6,889 bases of DNA from an uncultured Caulobacter sp. (lineage in GTDB: Bacteria; Pseudomonadota; Alphaproteobacteria; Caulobacterales; Caulobacteraceae), in assembly GCA_937991555.1 (NCBI GenBank), contig CALKHU010000062.1, positions 1 to 6,889 of the forward strand, in the 5' to 3' direction. Numbering within the stretch: position 1 is the stretch's first letter; each line of letters starts with the position of its first letter. Of this stretch, positions 1-5,357 are shown in pieces. The notes beneath the pieces were generated by a model that saw only the letters and a program-made list of their open reading frames with translations, ran no database searches and was not told the origin of the DNA. The translations under genes and the position numbers were made by a program.

Positions 1-1
1 C

Positions 2-16
2 GCCCGCTGCGCGGGC
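2..16. terminator. Short GC-rich hairpin at left edge, possible terminator
   Basis: A perfect 6-bp inverted repeat (gcccgc / gcgggc) flanks a 3-nt loop. It lies 80-odd bases past the stop of the ABC permease gene, in non-coding DNA, so it could end that transcript or one converging from the left. No T-run follows it on the plus strand, and the minus-strand flank lies outside the window, so termination is a guess. Confidence 0.3.
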
Positions 17-66
17 TGCTCAGGGTGACGTCGTCAGACGGCCAGCCAGCGACGTCATGGTGAGCA

Positions 67-79
67 GGCCCGAAGGGCC
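67..79 (-). terminator. Weak hairpin 3' of the ABC permease gene
   Basis: A 5-bp perfect stem (ggccc / gggcc, 3-nt loop) begins 19 bases after the permease stop codon. On the minus strand an outer TGGT/ACCA pairing (plus flanking C-G and G-U pairs) could extend it across an interior loop. No U-tract follows, so it would be an atypical or Rho-assisted terminator, or only an mRNA 3'-end stabiliser. This and the hairpin at 2-16 are the only structure seen in the 98-bp non-coding edge. Confidence 0.25.
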
Positions 80-98
80 GTGTCGAACCACGCAGGGC

Positions 99-1370
99 CT
101 AGGCCTCCGCCCCCCTGATCTTCGCGATCAGGCCCTTCAGGTCGATCTTGCCGGTCGACAGCGCCCCGGCCCGGAACGCCCGTCCGGCCAGCCAGACCAC
201 GAGGCCGACCGTCGCCAGCATCAGCGCGCCGGAGCCCGCCACCTCCCAGAGCGGCGGCTCGCTGGCCGCCCGGGCGGTCATCAGGAAGGGCGTGAACGGC
301 GGTATCCAGGACAGGGCTTCCAGCAGCGGCGAGTCAGGCCGGCGGATCGCCTGGGTCATGAACACGATCGGGATGGTCAGCAGGGCCATCACCGGCCCAA
401 GCAGTGTCTGGGCCTCGCGCGTGGTCTCGCAGAAGGCGCCCACCGCGATGAAGATCGCCGCGTACAGCAGATAGCCGCCCACCAGATAGAACGCGAAGTA
501 GAAGACCAGCCCCTTGCCGAACAGCACCGCGGCGATGTCCGCCGCCAGCTGTGGATTGGCCACGCTGGCGATCGCGCCGCCGACGCCGGCCCAGACGGCC
601 AGCACGGTCAGGGTCACACCGGCCACGCCGAGGATCTTGCCGAACATGATCTCCGCCGCCGAGGCGGACGCCAGCAGCACCTCCAGCACCCGGTTCGACT
701 TCTCCTCGATGACGCTGTTCAGCAGGATGCCGGCGCCGGTCAGGATCATCGACCACAGCAGGAAGGCGGCCGCGAATCCGACGATGCCCGGCAGCCGGTC
801 CCGGTCGGCGACCCGCCCCCCGCTGGTGGCCCTGGGCGAATAGGTCGTCACCTTCGGCGCCAGGGCCTGCACGGCCTCGAGCGTCGCCGGATCGACGCCG
901 AGCGCCGCCAGCCGTCGCGCCTGCAGCACCTCGGCCACGGCCGCCGTGAAGCCGCGCTCAAGGGACGAATCGACGAGGTTGTTGCTCCAGAAGTCGACCG
1001 CCACCGTGTCGCCGCCGCCGTGGATGACGGCGACGGCGGTAAGATTTCCCCCGCCTTCGCTGGTCTTGCCCAGCCAGGTCCGAATCTGGACGTCGATCGG
1101 TACGTCGTCACGCACCGTCACATCCACGATCCGCGCCTTGGCCGCATCGCCGCGCGAGGCCTTCATCCCCTCGATGACCGGCGCGGTGAAGGCCTGGCCG
1201 GTCTGGTCAATGATGGCGATCGACGGCGGCGGCGCATTGCGCTCGAGCAGCGCCGGCGCGGAGAAGGCCGCCCCGCCGACGACAGGCATCAGCAGCATCG
1301 AAAGCCAGAACCCCACCGTGCGGACGTAGGCGCCGTACTCGCGCGCCGCGATCTTGAGCAGCCGGATCAT
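99..1370 (-). CDS. ABC-2 type transporter permease (NatB-like)
   Basis: A 423-residue inner-membrane permease partnered with the ATPase encoded just upstream. The layout is that of the NatB/ABC2_membrane_3 family: one N-terminal membrane segment (about residues 19-41), a large extracytoplasmic domain (about 45-190), then about five membrane segments (roughly 195-218, 244-270, 287-312, 323-343 and 377-398). The stretch IEEKSNRVLEVLLAS (221-235), after the second segment, is the conserved coupling region of this family. The reading frame stays open upstream to 1694, inside the ATPase gene. I chose the ATG at 1370 because it overlaps the ATPase stop as ATGA, has GGAG seven bases upstream, and gives the family's usual N-terminus (a short basic helix, then a membrane segment). 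The substrate is unknown: family members have been linked to sodium, drug or peptide export, and the sequence does not decide among these. Confidence 0.93.
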   Translation of the reverse strand: MIRLLKIAAREYGAYVRTVGFWLSMLLMPVVGGAAFSAPALLERNAPPPSIAIIDQTGQAFTAPVIEGMKASRGDAAKARIVDVTVRDDVPIDVQIRTWLGKTSEGGGNLTAVAVIHGGGDTVAVDFWSNNLVDSSLERGFTAAVAEVLQARRLAALGVDPATLEAVQALAPKVTTYSPRATSGGRVADRDRLPGIVGFAAAFLLWSMILTGAGILLNSVIEEKSNRVLEVLLASASAAEIMFGKILGVAGVTLTVLAVWAGVGGAIASVANPQLAADIAAVLFGKGLVFYFAFYLVGGYLLYAAIFIAVGAFCETTREAQTLLGPVMALLTIPIVFMTQAIRRPDSPLLEALSWIPPFTPFLMTARAASEPPLWEVAGSGALMLATVGLVVWLAGRAFRAGALSTGKIDLKGLIAKIRGAEA

Positions 1371-2287
1371 GCGCCCTCTCCGCCGGTCAGGGTGATGAAG
1401 GCGTCGTGCAAGGTCGGCTCGCGCAACTCGAAGCGGGAGATGTCGAGGCCGGCGGCGAAGGCGGCCTTCAGCGCGTCCTGCCCCGCCGCTCCCCTCGACA
1501 GGGCGGCGGTGTAGCGGCTGGCGCCCGTTTCGGCGGTCTCGACGACGACCTGCTCCACACCGGGAAGGGCGGCCACCGCGGCGCGGTCGACGCCGCCCTC
1601 GAGAACCAGGGCCCGGGGCGCGTGCGATCGCGCCTCCGCCACCGTCCCGTCGAACACCTTGCGGCCTTTGGCGAGCAGCACGACGTGGTCGCACAGCCGC
1701 TCGGCGTGCTGCATGACGTGGGTCGAGAACACCACCGTCGCGCCCCGGGCCGCGAGTCCGCGGATGACCGCCTCCAGCGCCTGCTGGTTCACCGGATCCA
1801 GACCGCTGAACGGCTCGTCGAGGATGACCAGCTCGGGCTCATGAACGATGGCGCTGATCAGCTGGACCTTCTGGGCCATGCCCTTGGAGAGATTCCGGAT
1901 CTGGCGCCGCGCTGCATGGCCGAGCCCCTGCTCCTCCAGAAGCGCCAGGGCCCGCCTGCGGCATTCGGCGCGCGGCACACCCTTGAGACCGCCGAGAAAG
2001 ACGATGGCGTCCAGCGGCGTCATGCGCCGGTAGAGCCCGCGTTCCTCCGGCAGGAAACCGATCCGCTCCCGCACGGATCGTGCGTCCGGCGCGCCCAGCA
2101 CGTCGATCCGGCCGGCGGACGGCGCGACGAGGCCCAGCACCATCCGGATGGTCGAGGTCTTGCCCGCCCCGTTCGGGCCGAGAAAGCCGAGGATCCGGCC
2201 CCGTCGGGCGGCGAAGGAGAGATTGTCGACGGCGGTGAAGGCGCCGTAGCGCTTGGTCACACCCTCGAGCTGCAGCGCCGCGTCCAT
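1367..2287 (-). CDS. ABC transporter ATP-binding protein (NatA/YhaQ-like)
   Basis: A 306-residue cytoplasmic ATPase that powers the permease encoded downstream. All nucleotide-binding motifs are present: Walker A GPNGAGKT (37-44), signature LSKGMAQ (133-139), Walker B LVILDEP (153-159) with catalytic E158, D-loop SGLDP (161-165) and switch His190 in FSTHVM. The Q-loop glutamine is replaced in the segment LPEERGLY (79-86), which from memory is typical of the YhaQ/NatA-type subfamily and not a defect. Residues from about 218 to 302 form the C-terminal extension (DUF4162-like), ending in the EPTLHDAF motif. The ATG at 2287 has GAGG five bases upstream. The gene begins 25 bp after the hydrolase stop and overlaps the permease start by four bases, so the three are probably cotranscribed. 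Confidence 0.95.
   Translation of the reverse strand: MDAALQLEGVTKRYGAFTAVDNLSFAARRGRILGFLGPNGAGKTSTIRMVLGLVAPSAGRIDVLGAPDARSVRERIGFLPEERGLYRRMTPLDAIVFLGGLKGVPRAECRRRALALLEEQGLGHAARRQIRNLSKGMAQKVQLISAIVHEPELVILDEPFSGLDPVNQQALEAVIRGLAARGATVVFSTHVMQHAERLCDHVVLLAKGRKVFDGTVAEARSHAPRALVLEGGVDRAAVAALPGVEQVVVETAETGASRYTAALSRGAAGQDALKAAFAAGLDISRFELREPTLHDAFITLTGGEGA
1378..1381 (-). promoter_or_regulatory. Ribosome binding site of the ABC permease
   Basis: On the minus strand GGAG lies 7 bases before the ATG at 1370, inside the 3' end of the ATPase gene. It decides the permease start, because the frame remains open for another 108 codons upstream. Together with the ATGA overlap it implies translational coupling of ATPase and permease. 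Confidence 0.7.
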
Positions 2288-2312
2288 CGGGGCCTCGAAT
2301 CGATACCGGGCC

Positions 2313-3266
2313 CTAACTCTTAGTCGCCGCCGCGTCCCTGACGAAGAGCACGGCCTTCACGATCTCGTCCGCGTGGGTCTCGCCCAGCAGCGTGGCGTGG
2401 CCGGCGCCGTCGACATGCTGGACGTAGCCCCTGGCCGAGGCCCTGGCCGGCGAGGCCTGGATGGCCTTCCAGTCCTCGCGCCCTTTCAACGGCCCCGCGG
2501 TCACGACCGCGACGGGCATGGCCGGGTCGAAGCCGGGCAGATCCAGGGCCTGGCGCGAGGCGGCCATCCACTGCGTGACCTCCTCCGCGGACCAGCGATT
2601 GTGGGCCCCGGAGGCGAAGGCGCGGCGCTTGTCGCGCGCCGCTTCGGCGGGCAGACCGATACGATCGCCCATCCAGGGCGCGACCGGCTTGAAGAGCCCG
2701 ATCGACGCGCCCCAGCCCGCCGCCCTGGAGGCCGCGGCGAAACGGCCGATCCACTTCGCCGCCAGCGGATGGCGGGACGCTTCCGGCGGCGCGGCGTCGA
2801 CCAGCACCACGCCGGCGACACGATCGGGATTGCGGCCGGCGAACAGCCGCGCGTACAGCCCCGCCATCGAATGGCCGACATAGATGTAGGGACCGGCTTC
2901 CCCGGAGGCGGCCAGCATCTTCTCGAAGTCGCCGGCCACCGCCAGCCCGTCGCGGGGCGCGGGGCCGGGCTGCGACCGTCCGAGGCCGGCGCGGTCGTAG
3001 GCGCAGGACCGGATCCCCTGACCCGCCAGCCGGGCCTGCACCGCGCCCCAGTCGGCCGAAAGGCCGAAGGCGCCGGCTTCGAGCACGACGACAGGACCGG
3101 CCCGCTCGGGACCGGCGCAGACCATGTGCAGCGCGCGGCCGCCGATGTCGATCATTCGGCCGCGCAGCGGCGGCTGGCTGGCGGCGGACATCAGGCCTCC
3201 GATGGCGATGAAGGAGACGAGCGCGAGGGCAAGGCCCGCCGCCCCCCGCAGGACGAGCTTCAGCAT
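2313..3266 (-). CDS. Membrane-anchored or exported alpha/beta hydrolase
   Basis: A 317-residue alpha/beta-hydrolase-fold protein. The nucleophile elbow is GHSMAG (131-136), with Ser133 as nucleophile. The catalytic His is most likely His290 in DGAGHATLLGE. The acid is less clear: Asp157 in VLVDAAPP after strand 6, or an acid near Glu264/Asp265 after strand 7. The stretch LEAGAFG (62-68) probably forms the oxyanion-hole region, and YDRAGLGRS (90-98) is a typical strand-4 motif. Residues 5-28 form one hydrophobic segment with a preceding Lys/Arg, so the enzyme is either anchored with its active domain in the periplasm or carries a signal peptide. The ATG at 3266 is the first possible start, since an in-frame TAG lies four codons upstream; the Shine-Dalgarno (GGA) is weak. 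The substrate is unknown: esterase, lipase and peptidase activities are all possible for this fold. It is 25 bp from the ABC ATPase gene and probably shares its mRNA. Confidence 0.9.
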   Translation of the reverse strand: MLKLVLRGAAGLALALVSFIAIGGLMSAASQPPLRGRMIDIGGRALHMVCAGPERAGPVVVLEAGAFGLSADWGAVQARLAGQGIRSCAYDRAGLGRSQPGPAPRDGLAVAGDFEKMLAASGEAGPYIYVGHSMAGLYARLFAGRNPDRVAGVVLVDAAPPEASRHPLAAKWIGRFAAASRAAGWGASIGLFKPVAPWMGDRIGLPAEAARDKRRAFASGAHNRWSAEEVTQWMAASRQALDLPGFDPAMPVAVVTAGPLKGREDWKAIQASPARASARGYVQHVDGAGHATLLGETHADEIVKAVLFVRDAAATKS

Positions 3267-3287
3267 GCGTCCAGTCTAGTGAAGTCG

Positions 3288-3307
3288 CGGCCCCGGGAAA
3301 GGGGCCG
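3288..3307 (-). terminator. Hairpin between M23 peptidase and hydrolase genes
   Basis: A perfect 7-bp GC-only stem (cggcccc / ggggccg) with a 6-nt loop starts three bases after the M23 stop codon and fills much of the 44-bp gap to the hydrolase. No U-run follows on the minus strand, so it may attenuate, stabilise or terminate inefficiently rather than fully separate the two genes. Confidence 0.4.
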
Positions 3308-3310
3308 GAG

Positions 3311-4330
3311 TCAGTTCGCCGTGGAGATGGCTTCGTGCGCGGCGGCGGCCGTCGCCGCATCCGTCGCGGCCGAGGCGGACGGTGCATGGGGCGCGGCGGG
3401 CGCGGGCGCCGGGGACGCGGCCGGCGAAGCGCCCGCGCCGCCGGGCTGGATGACAGCCCTGACCCGGCCGCGTCCGGCGTCGGCGACCGACACCGTTCCG
3501 GCCGCGGCTTCCCGGGCCTTCCTGCGGGCCAGGATCTCGGTCGGCCAGTTGGAGACCTGCGCCACGCGGACGCGCCGCGAGACGCGCGCCGCCTCGGTCA
3601 GCGGCAGGTCGGCCTCGGTCTGGAACACCCGCCCCATGAAGGCGGTCGGGTTGAGCGGCCGGCCCAGGTGGCGAATTTCGAAGTGCAGGTGCGATCCGGT
3701 CGAACGGCCGCTGGACCCGACATGCCCGACGATCGCGCCCGCCTTGACGTAGGCGCCCTTCTTGAGACCCGCGAGCCGGCCGAGGTGGGCGTAGAGGGAG
3801 GTCATGCCGTTGGCGTGGCGGATCTCGACGAAACGGCCGTAGCCGCCGTCCACGCCGCTGCGGACGATGACGCCGGCCGTGGTGGCGCGAACGGGGGTTC
3901 CAGCCGGGGCGGCGATGTCGACGCCCTCGTGGAGGCGCCCGCCTTCCTCCCACGGCATCTTGCGCATGCCGAACGGCGAATTCACCGCGTGGCCGGCCAG
4001 CGGCGAGATGAAGAAGTACTTGGGCATCGCCCGGTGAGCGGCGACGGCCTCGTCCATCTCCGGCGCGGGCTCGGGAGCCGACGCCGCGCTCGCGCGTTCT
4101 TCACGCGTGGGCAGGCTGGCCTGGGCGGTCGCGACGGCGACCGAACCCATCAGGACGGCGGCGAGGCCGACGCCGATAATCGGCGGCAGGCGGCTTTCGC
4201 GTGCAAGCAATTCACGGAACAATGTTCGGCCTCGTAATGTGCTGTCGAGCTTTCTGCGGGGTGCGACGAGGTCTGACGCACCAGCTTCGACGTTCAGTTT
4301 TGTGAACTCGGGCCGGATATGCTGGCCCAT
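3311..4330 (-). CDS. M23 family (LytM-type) zinc metallopeptidase, membrane-anchored
   Basis: A 339-residue probable peptidoglycan endopeptidase. Residues 1-47 are a cytoplasmic, basic N-terminus; about 50-70 form one membrane segment; 71-100 are a short Ala/Pro/Glu linker; about 108-230 are the M23 domain. The zinc ligands are His134 and Asp138 (HEGVD) and His216, with His182 (YAHLG) and His214 (SHLHFE) as catalytic histidines. All are intact, so this should be an active enzyme and not a degenerate LytM activator. The long coiled coil of EnvC/NlpD-like relatives is absent. The C-terminus (about 299-331) is Ala/Pro-rich and probably disordered. The ATG at 4330 is the only start codon after an in-frame TGA about 18 codons upstream, although no good Shine-Dalgarno precedes it. 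By family knowledge it would cut cross-links between stem peptides in the periplasm during growth or division. A different role, such as regulating another hydrolase, cannot be excluded. Confidence 0.93.
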   Translation of the reverse strand: MGQHIRPEFTKLNVEAGASDLVAPRRKLDSTLRGRTLFRELLARESRLPPIIGVGLAAVLMGSVAVATAQASLPTREERASAASAPEPAPEMDEAVAAHRAMPKYFFISPLAGHAVNSPFGMRKMPWEEGGRLHEGVDIAAPAGTPVRATTAGVIVRSGVDGGYGRFVEIRHANGMTSLYAHLGRLAGLKKGAYVKAGAIVGHVGSSGRSTGSHLHFEIRHLGRPLNPTAFMGRVFQTEADLPLTEAARVSRRVRVAQVSNWPTEILARRKAREAAAGTVSVADAGRGRVRAVIQPGGAGASPAASPAPAPAAPHAPSASAATDAATAAAAHEAISTAN

Positions 4331-4335
4331 CCTGG

Positions 4336-4348
4336 CGACATTATGTCG
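4336..4348. promoter_or_regulatory. 13-bp palindrome and possible -10 element upstream of M23 gene
   Basis: The sequence cgacat-t-atgtcg is a perfect inverted repeat with 6-bp arms, five bases before the M23 ATG. On the minus strand its centre reads CATAAT (4345-4340), one mismatch from the TATAAT -10 consensus, in an unusually AT-rich stretch for this window. A start site about seven bases downstream would leave a leader of only a few bases, in line with the missing Shine-Dalgarno. No clear -35 box sits at the right spacing. The palindrome could be an operator or chance. The rest of the 187-bp gap up to 4517 shows no gene and no clear terminator. Confidence 0.35.
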
Positions 4349-4517
4349 AGGAGCGCGCCCATTTACTGGGGCAGGTGTTAATATTCAACCCTACAGGCGG
4401 TGATGGATTGGCCGGGAAGGCTCTTGATCTGTCCGCCAGCATGGCGTCATCCGCGGGCGACCGCCGGGATCGCTGATGCGAAGCCCCTCTTGTGCGCCGG
4501 ATTTGTTGAGGATCGGT

Positions 4518-4925
4518 TCAGGCGGGGTACTTCGCCCGCATGGTCGCCACGCACCGTTCGGCCAGCTGGCGGAGCACGTCCCCGTCCACGCTAGAGAGGC
4601 GGCCGATGTAAAGACAGGACTTCCCGGTCCTGTGCGGGCCCAGCCGGGCGAGCAGGTCGCCCTGGTCGGCGTCACCCATCAGGACATAGAGCACCATGTT
4701 GGCCTTGCGGGGTGAGAAGCCGACGATCGGCCAGTCGCCCGTGGACATCCGGCAGCTGCCATAGCCGACGATGCTCGGCCCCCACATCACCGGTCGCTCC
4801 CCGGTGACCGCCTCCAGCATTTTCGCGACCACCTTGCCGTCCTCACGGCGGCCGGGATGGTCGACGGCGTCGAGGAAGGCCTCGACGGACGCGGTGGTGG
4901 GGCGGGTCTTGGGTTCGGCAGCCAA
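4518..4925 (-). CDS. DUF1801 domain-containing protein
   Basis: A 135-residue cytoplasmic protein of the DUF1801 (YdhG-like) family, with no signal peptide or membrane segment. The family hallmarks are visible: MWGPSIVGYG (47-56), WPIVGFSPRK (65-74) followed by a hydrophobic strand MVLYVL, and LGPHRTGKSCLYIGRL (95-110). The length is near the usual full domain, so it appears intact. The start is TTG at 4925, chosen because AAGGAG lies seven bases upstream and the next in-frame Met (residue 36) would cut into the domain. It follows the small lipoprotein gene by 15 bp and is probably cotranscribed with it. The biochemical role of the family is, to my knowledge, not established, and the sequence shows no recognised catalytic motif. 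Confidence 0.9.
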   Translation of the reverse strand: MAAEPKTRPTTASVEAFLDAVDHPGRREDGKVVAKMLEAVTGERPVMWGPSIVGYGSCRMSTGDWPIVGFSPRKANMVLYVLMGDADQGDLLARLGPHRTGKSCLYIGRLSSVDGDVLRQLAERCVATMRAKYPA

Positions 4926-4932
4926 GCTGGAA

Positions 4933-4938
4933 CTCCTT
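4933..4938 (-). promoter_or_regulatory. Strong Shine-Dalgarno for a TTG start (DUF1801 gene)
   Basis: On the minus strand AAGGAG is followed by a 7-base spacer and TTG at 4925. This is the best ribosome binding site in the window. It lies within the 15-bp gap after the lipoprotein gene and is the main evidence that the DUF1801 protein starts at the TTG. Confidence 0.75.
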
Positions 4939-4940
4939 CG

Positions 4941-5219
4941 CTAGCGGCTGGCGGCCGCGCCGCCGCCCCAGCAGGAGATGCCGAGCAGGAAGCCGAAATC
5001 GTACCACCGCCCGTCGTTGGGAAAGGCGTACATCCGGACCTCGTCGTTGAACAGGCTGACGACGAAGGCGATCGGGGCCACGAGGCCGTGCCAGAGACCC
5101 GACCAGAAGGCCGGCGCGCCGGGCGTGCCCGGAGGCTGGGCGGCGCAGGCGGAGAGAGCGCCGAGGGCCAGCAGCGCAGCGCCGGCCATCGCCAGCCTGC
5201 CGAGTCTTGATTGGGTCAT
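4941..5219 (-). CDS. Small putative lipoprotein, unknown function
   Basis: A 92-residue protein with a lipoprotein signal: basic start (R5, R8), hydrophobic stretch 9-22 and lipobox LSAC ending at Cys25. The mature part is about 67 residues. It has a Pro/Gly/Ala linker, then the sequence FWSGLWHGLVAPIAF (38-52) and DGRWYDFGFLLGI (69-81), each partly hydrophobic and rich in Trp, Tyr and Phe. From memory, the pattern GLWHG..P..F..SLF followed by N.G.WYDFGFLLG recurs in small uncharacterised proteins of many bacteria. I know no assigned function and cannot verify this here. With two hydrophobic stretches after the lipobox, it could also be a small membrane protein and not a true lipoprotein. The ATG at 5219 lacks a classical Shine-Dalgarno but is preceded by a run of seven G on the coding strand. 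It is 15 bp upstream of the DUF1801 gene. Confidence 0.8.
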   Translation of the reverse strand: MTQSRLGRLAMAGAALLALGALSACAAQPPGTPGAPAFWSGLWHGLVAPIAFVVSLFNDEVRMYAFPNDGRWYDFGFLLGISCWGGGAAASR

Positions 5220-5293
5220 CTCGCCCCCCCGTCCAGGACGCGACGCCCAGCGCCGCCGCGCGAACAGATTGCGAAGCCCCAGGCGGTTCGTCC

Positions 5294-5329
5294 AACGAAA
5301 ACGGCCGCCGTCACGCCAGACGGCGGCCG
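5294..5329 (-). terminator. Rho-independent terminator of the pnt operon
   Basis: A perfect 11-bp GC-rich stem (cggccgccgtc / gacggcggccg, 5302-5312 with 5319-5329) with a 6-nt loop begins 28 bases after the pntB stop. On the minus strand it is followed directly by TTTTCGTT (5301-5294). This is a standard intrinsic terminator and separates the transhydrogenase operon from the lipoprotein gene. The remaining 74 bp up to that gene must hold its promoter, but I see no clear -35/-10 pair. Confidence 0.85.
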
Positions 5330-5357
5330 CCCTCGGCGACAGGTCGCTGACGAAGGC

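Noticed and set aside
57..1514. Long plus-strand open frame (485 codons) opposite the ABC permease and the end of the ATPase gene
   Set aside because: The translation is Arg/Gly/His/Asp-rich without domain features and lies antisense to well-supported genes. Long spurious frames are expected at this GC content.
2297..2301. GAATC (GANTC, CcrM-type methylation site) in the gap before the ABC ATPase gene, with another GATTC before pntB
   Set aside because: GANTC sites also occur inside coding regions of this window, and single copies are expected by chance, so they give no evidence of cell-cycle control here.
2320..3387. Second minus-strand frame of 355 codons overlapping the hydrolase
   Set aside because: Extremely Arg-rich composition and out of frame with the GHSMAG hydrolase. 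It is a GC-driven shadow.
2253..3752. Long plus-strand open frame (499 codons) opposite the hydrolase and the 3' part of the M23 gene
   Set aside because: Low-complexity Arg/Gly/Ala composition, crosses two genes and their intergenic hairpin, and shows no recognisable motif. The opposite-strand genes have intact catalytic motifs.
3335..4237. Plus-strand open frame (300 codons) opposite the M23 gene
   Set aside because: Gly/Arg-rich low complexity and antisense to a peptidase with a complete active site.
4391..4675. Minus-strand frame of 94 codons running from inside the DUF1801 gene into the intergenic gap
   Set aside because: Most of it overlaps DUF1801 in another frame. No ribosome binding site or domain signal was seen, and the composition is non-specific.
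4478..5280. Ten-base direct repeat gcgaagcccc at 4478-4487 and 5271-5280
   Set aside because: It is short, GC-rich and not extended on either side. A chance match is likely, and there is no mobile gene between the copies.
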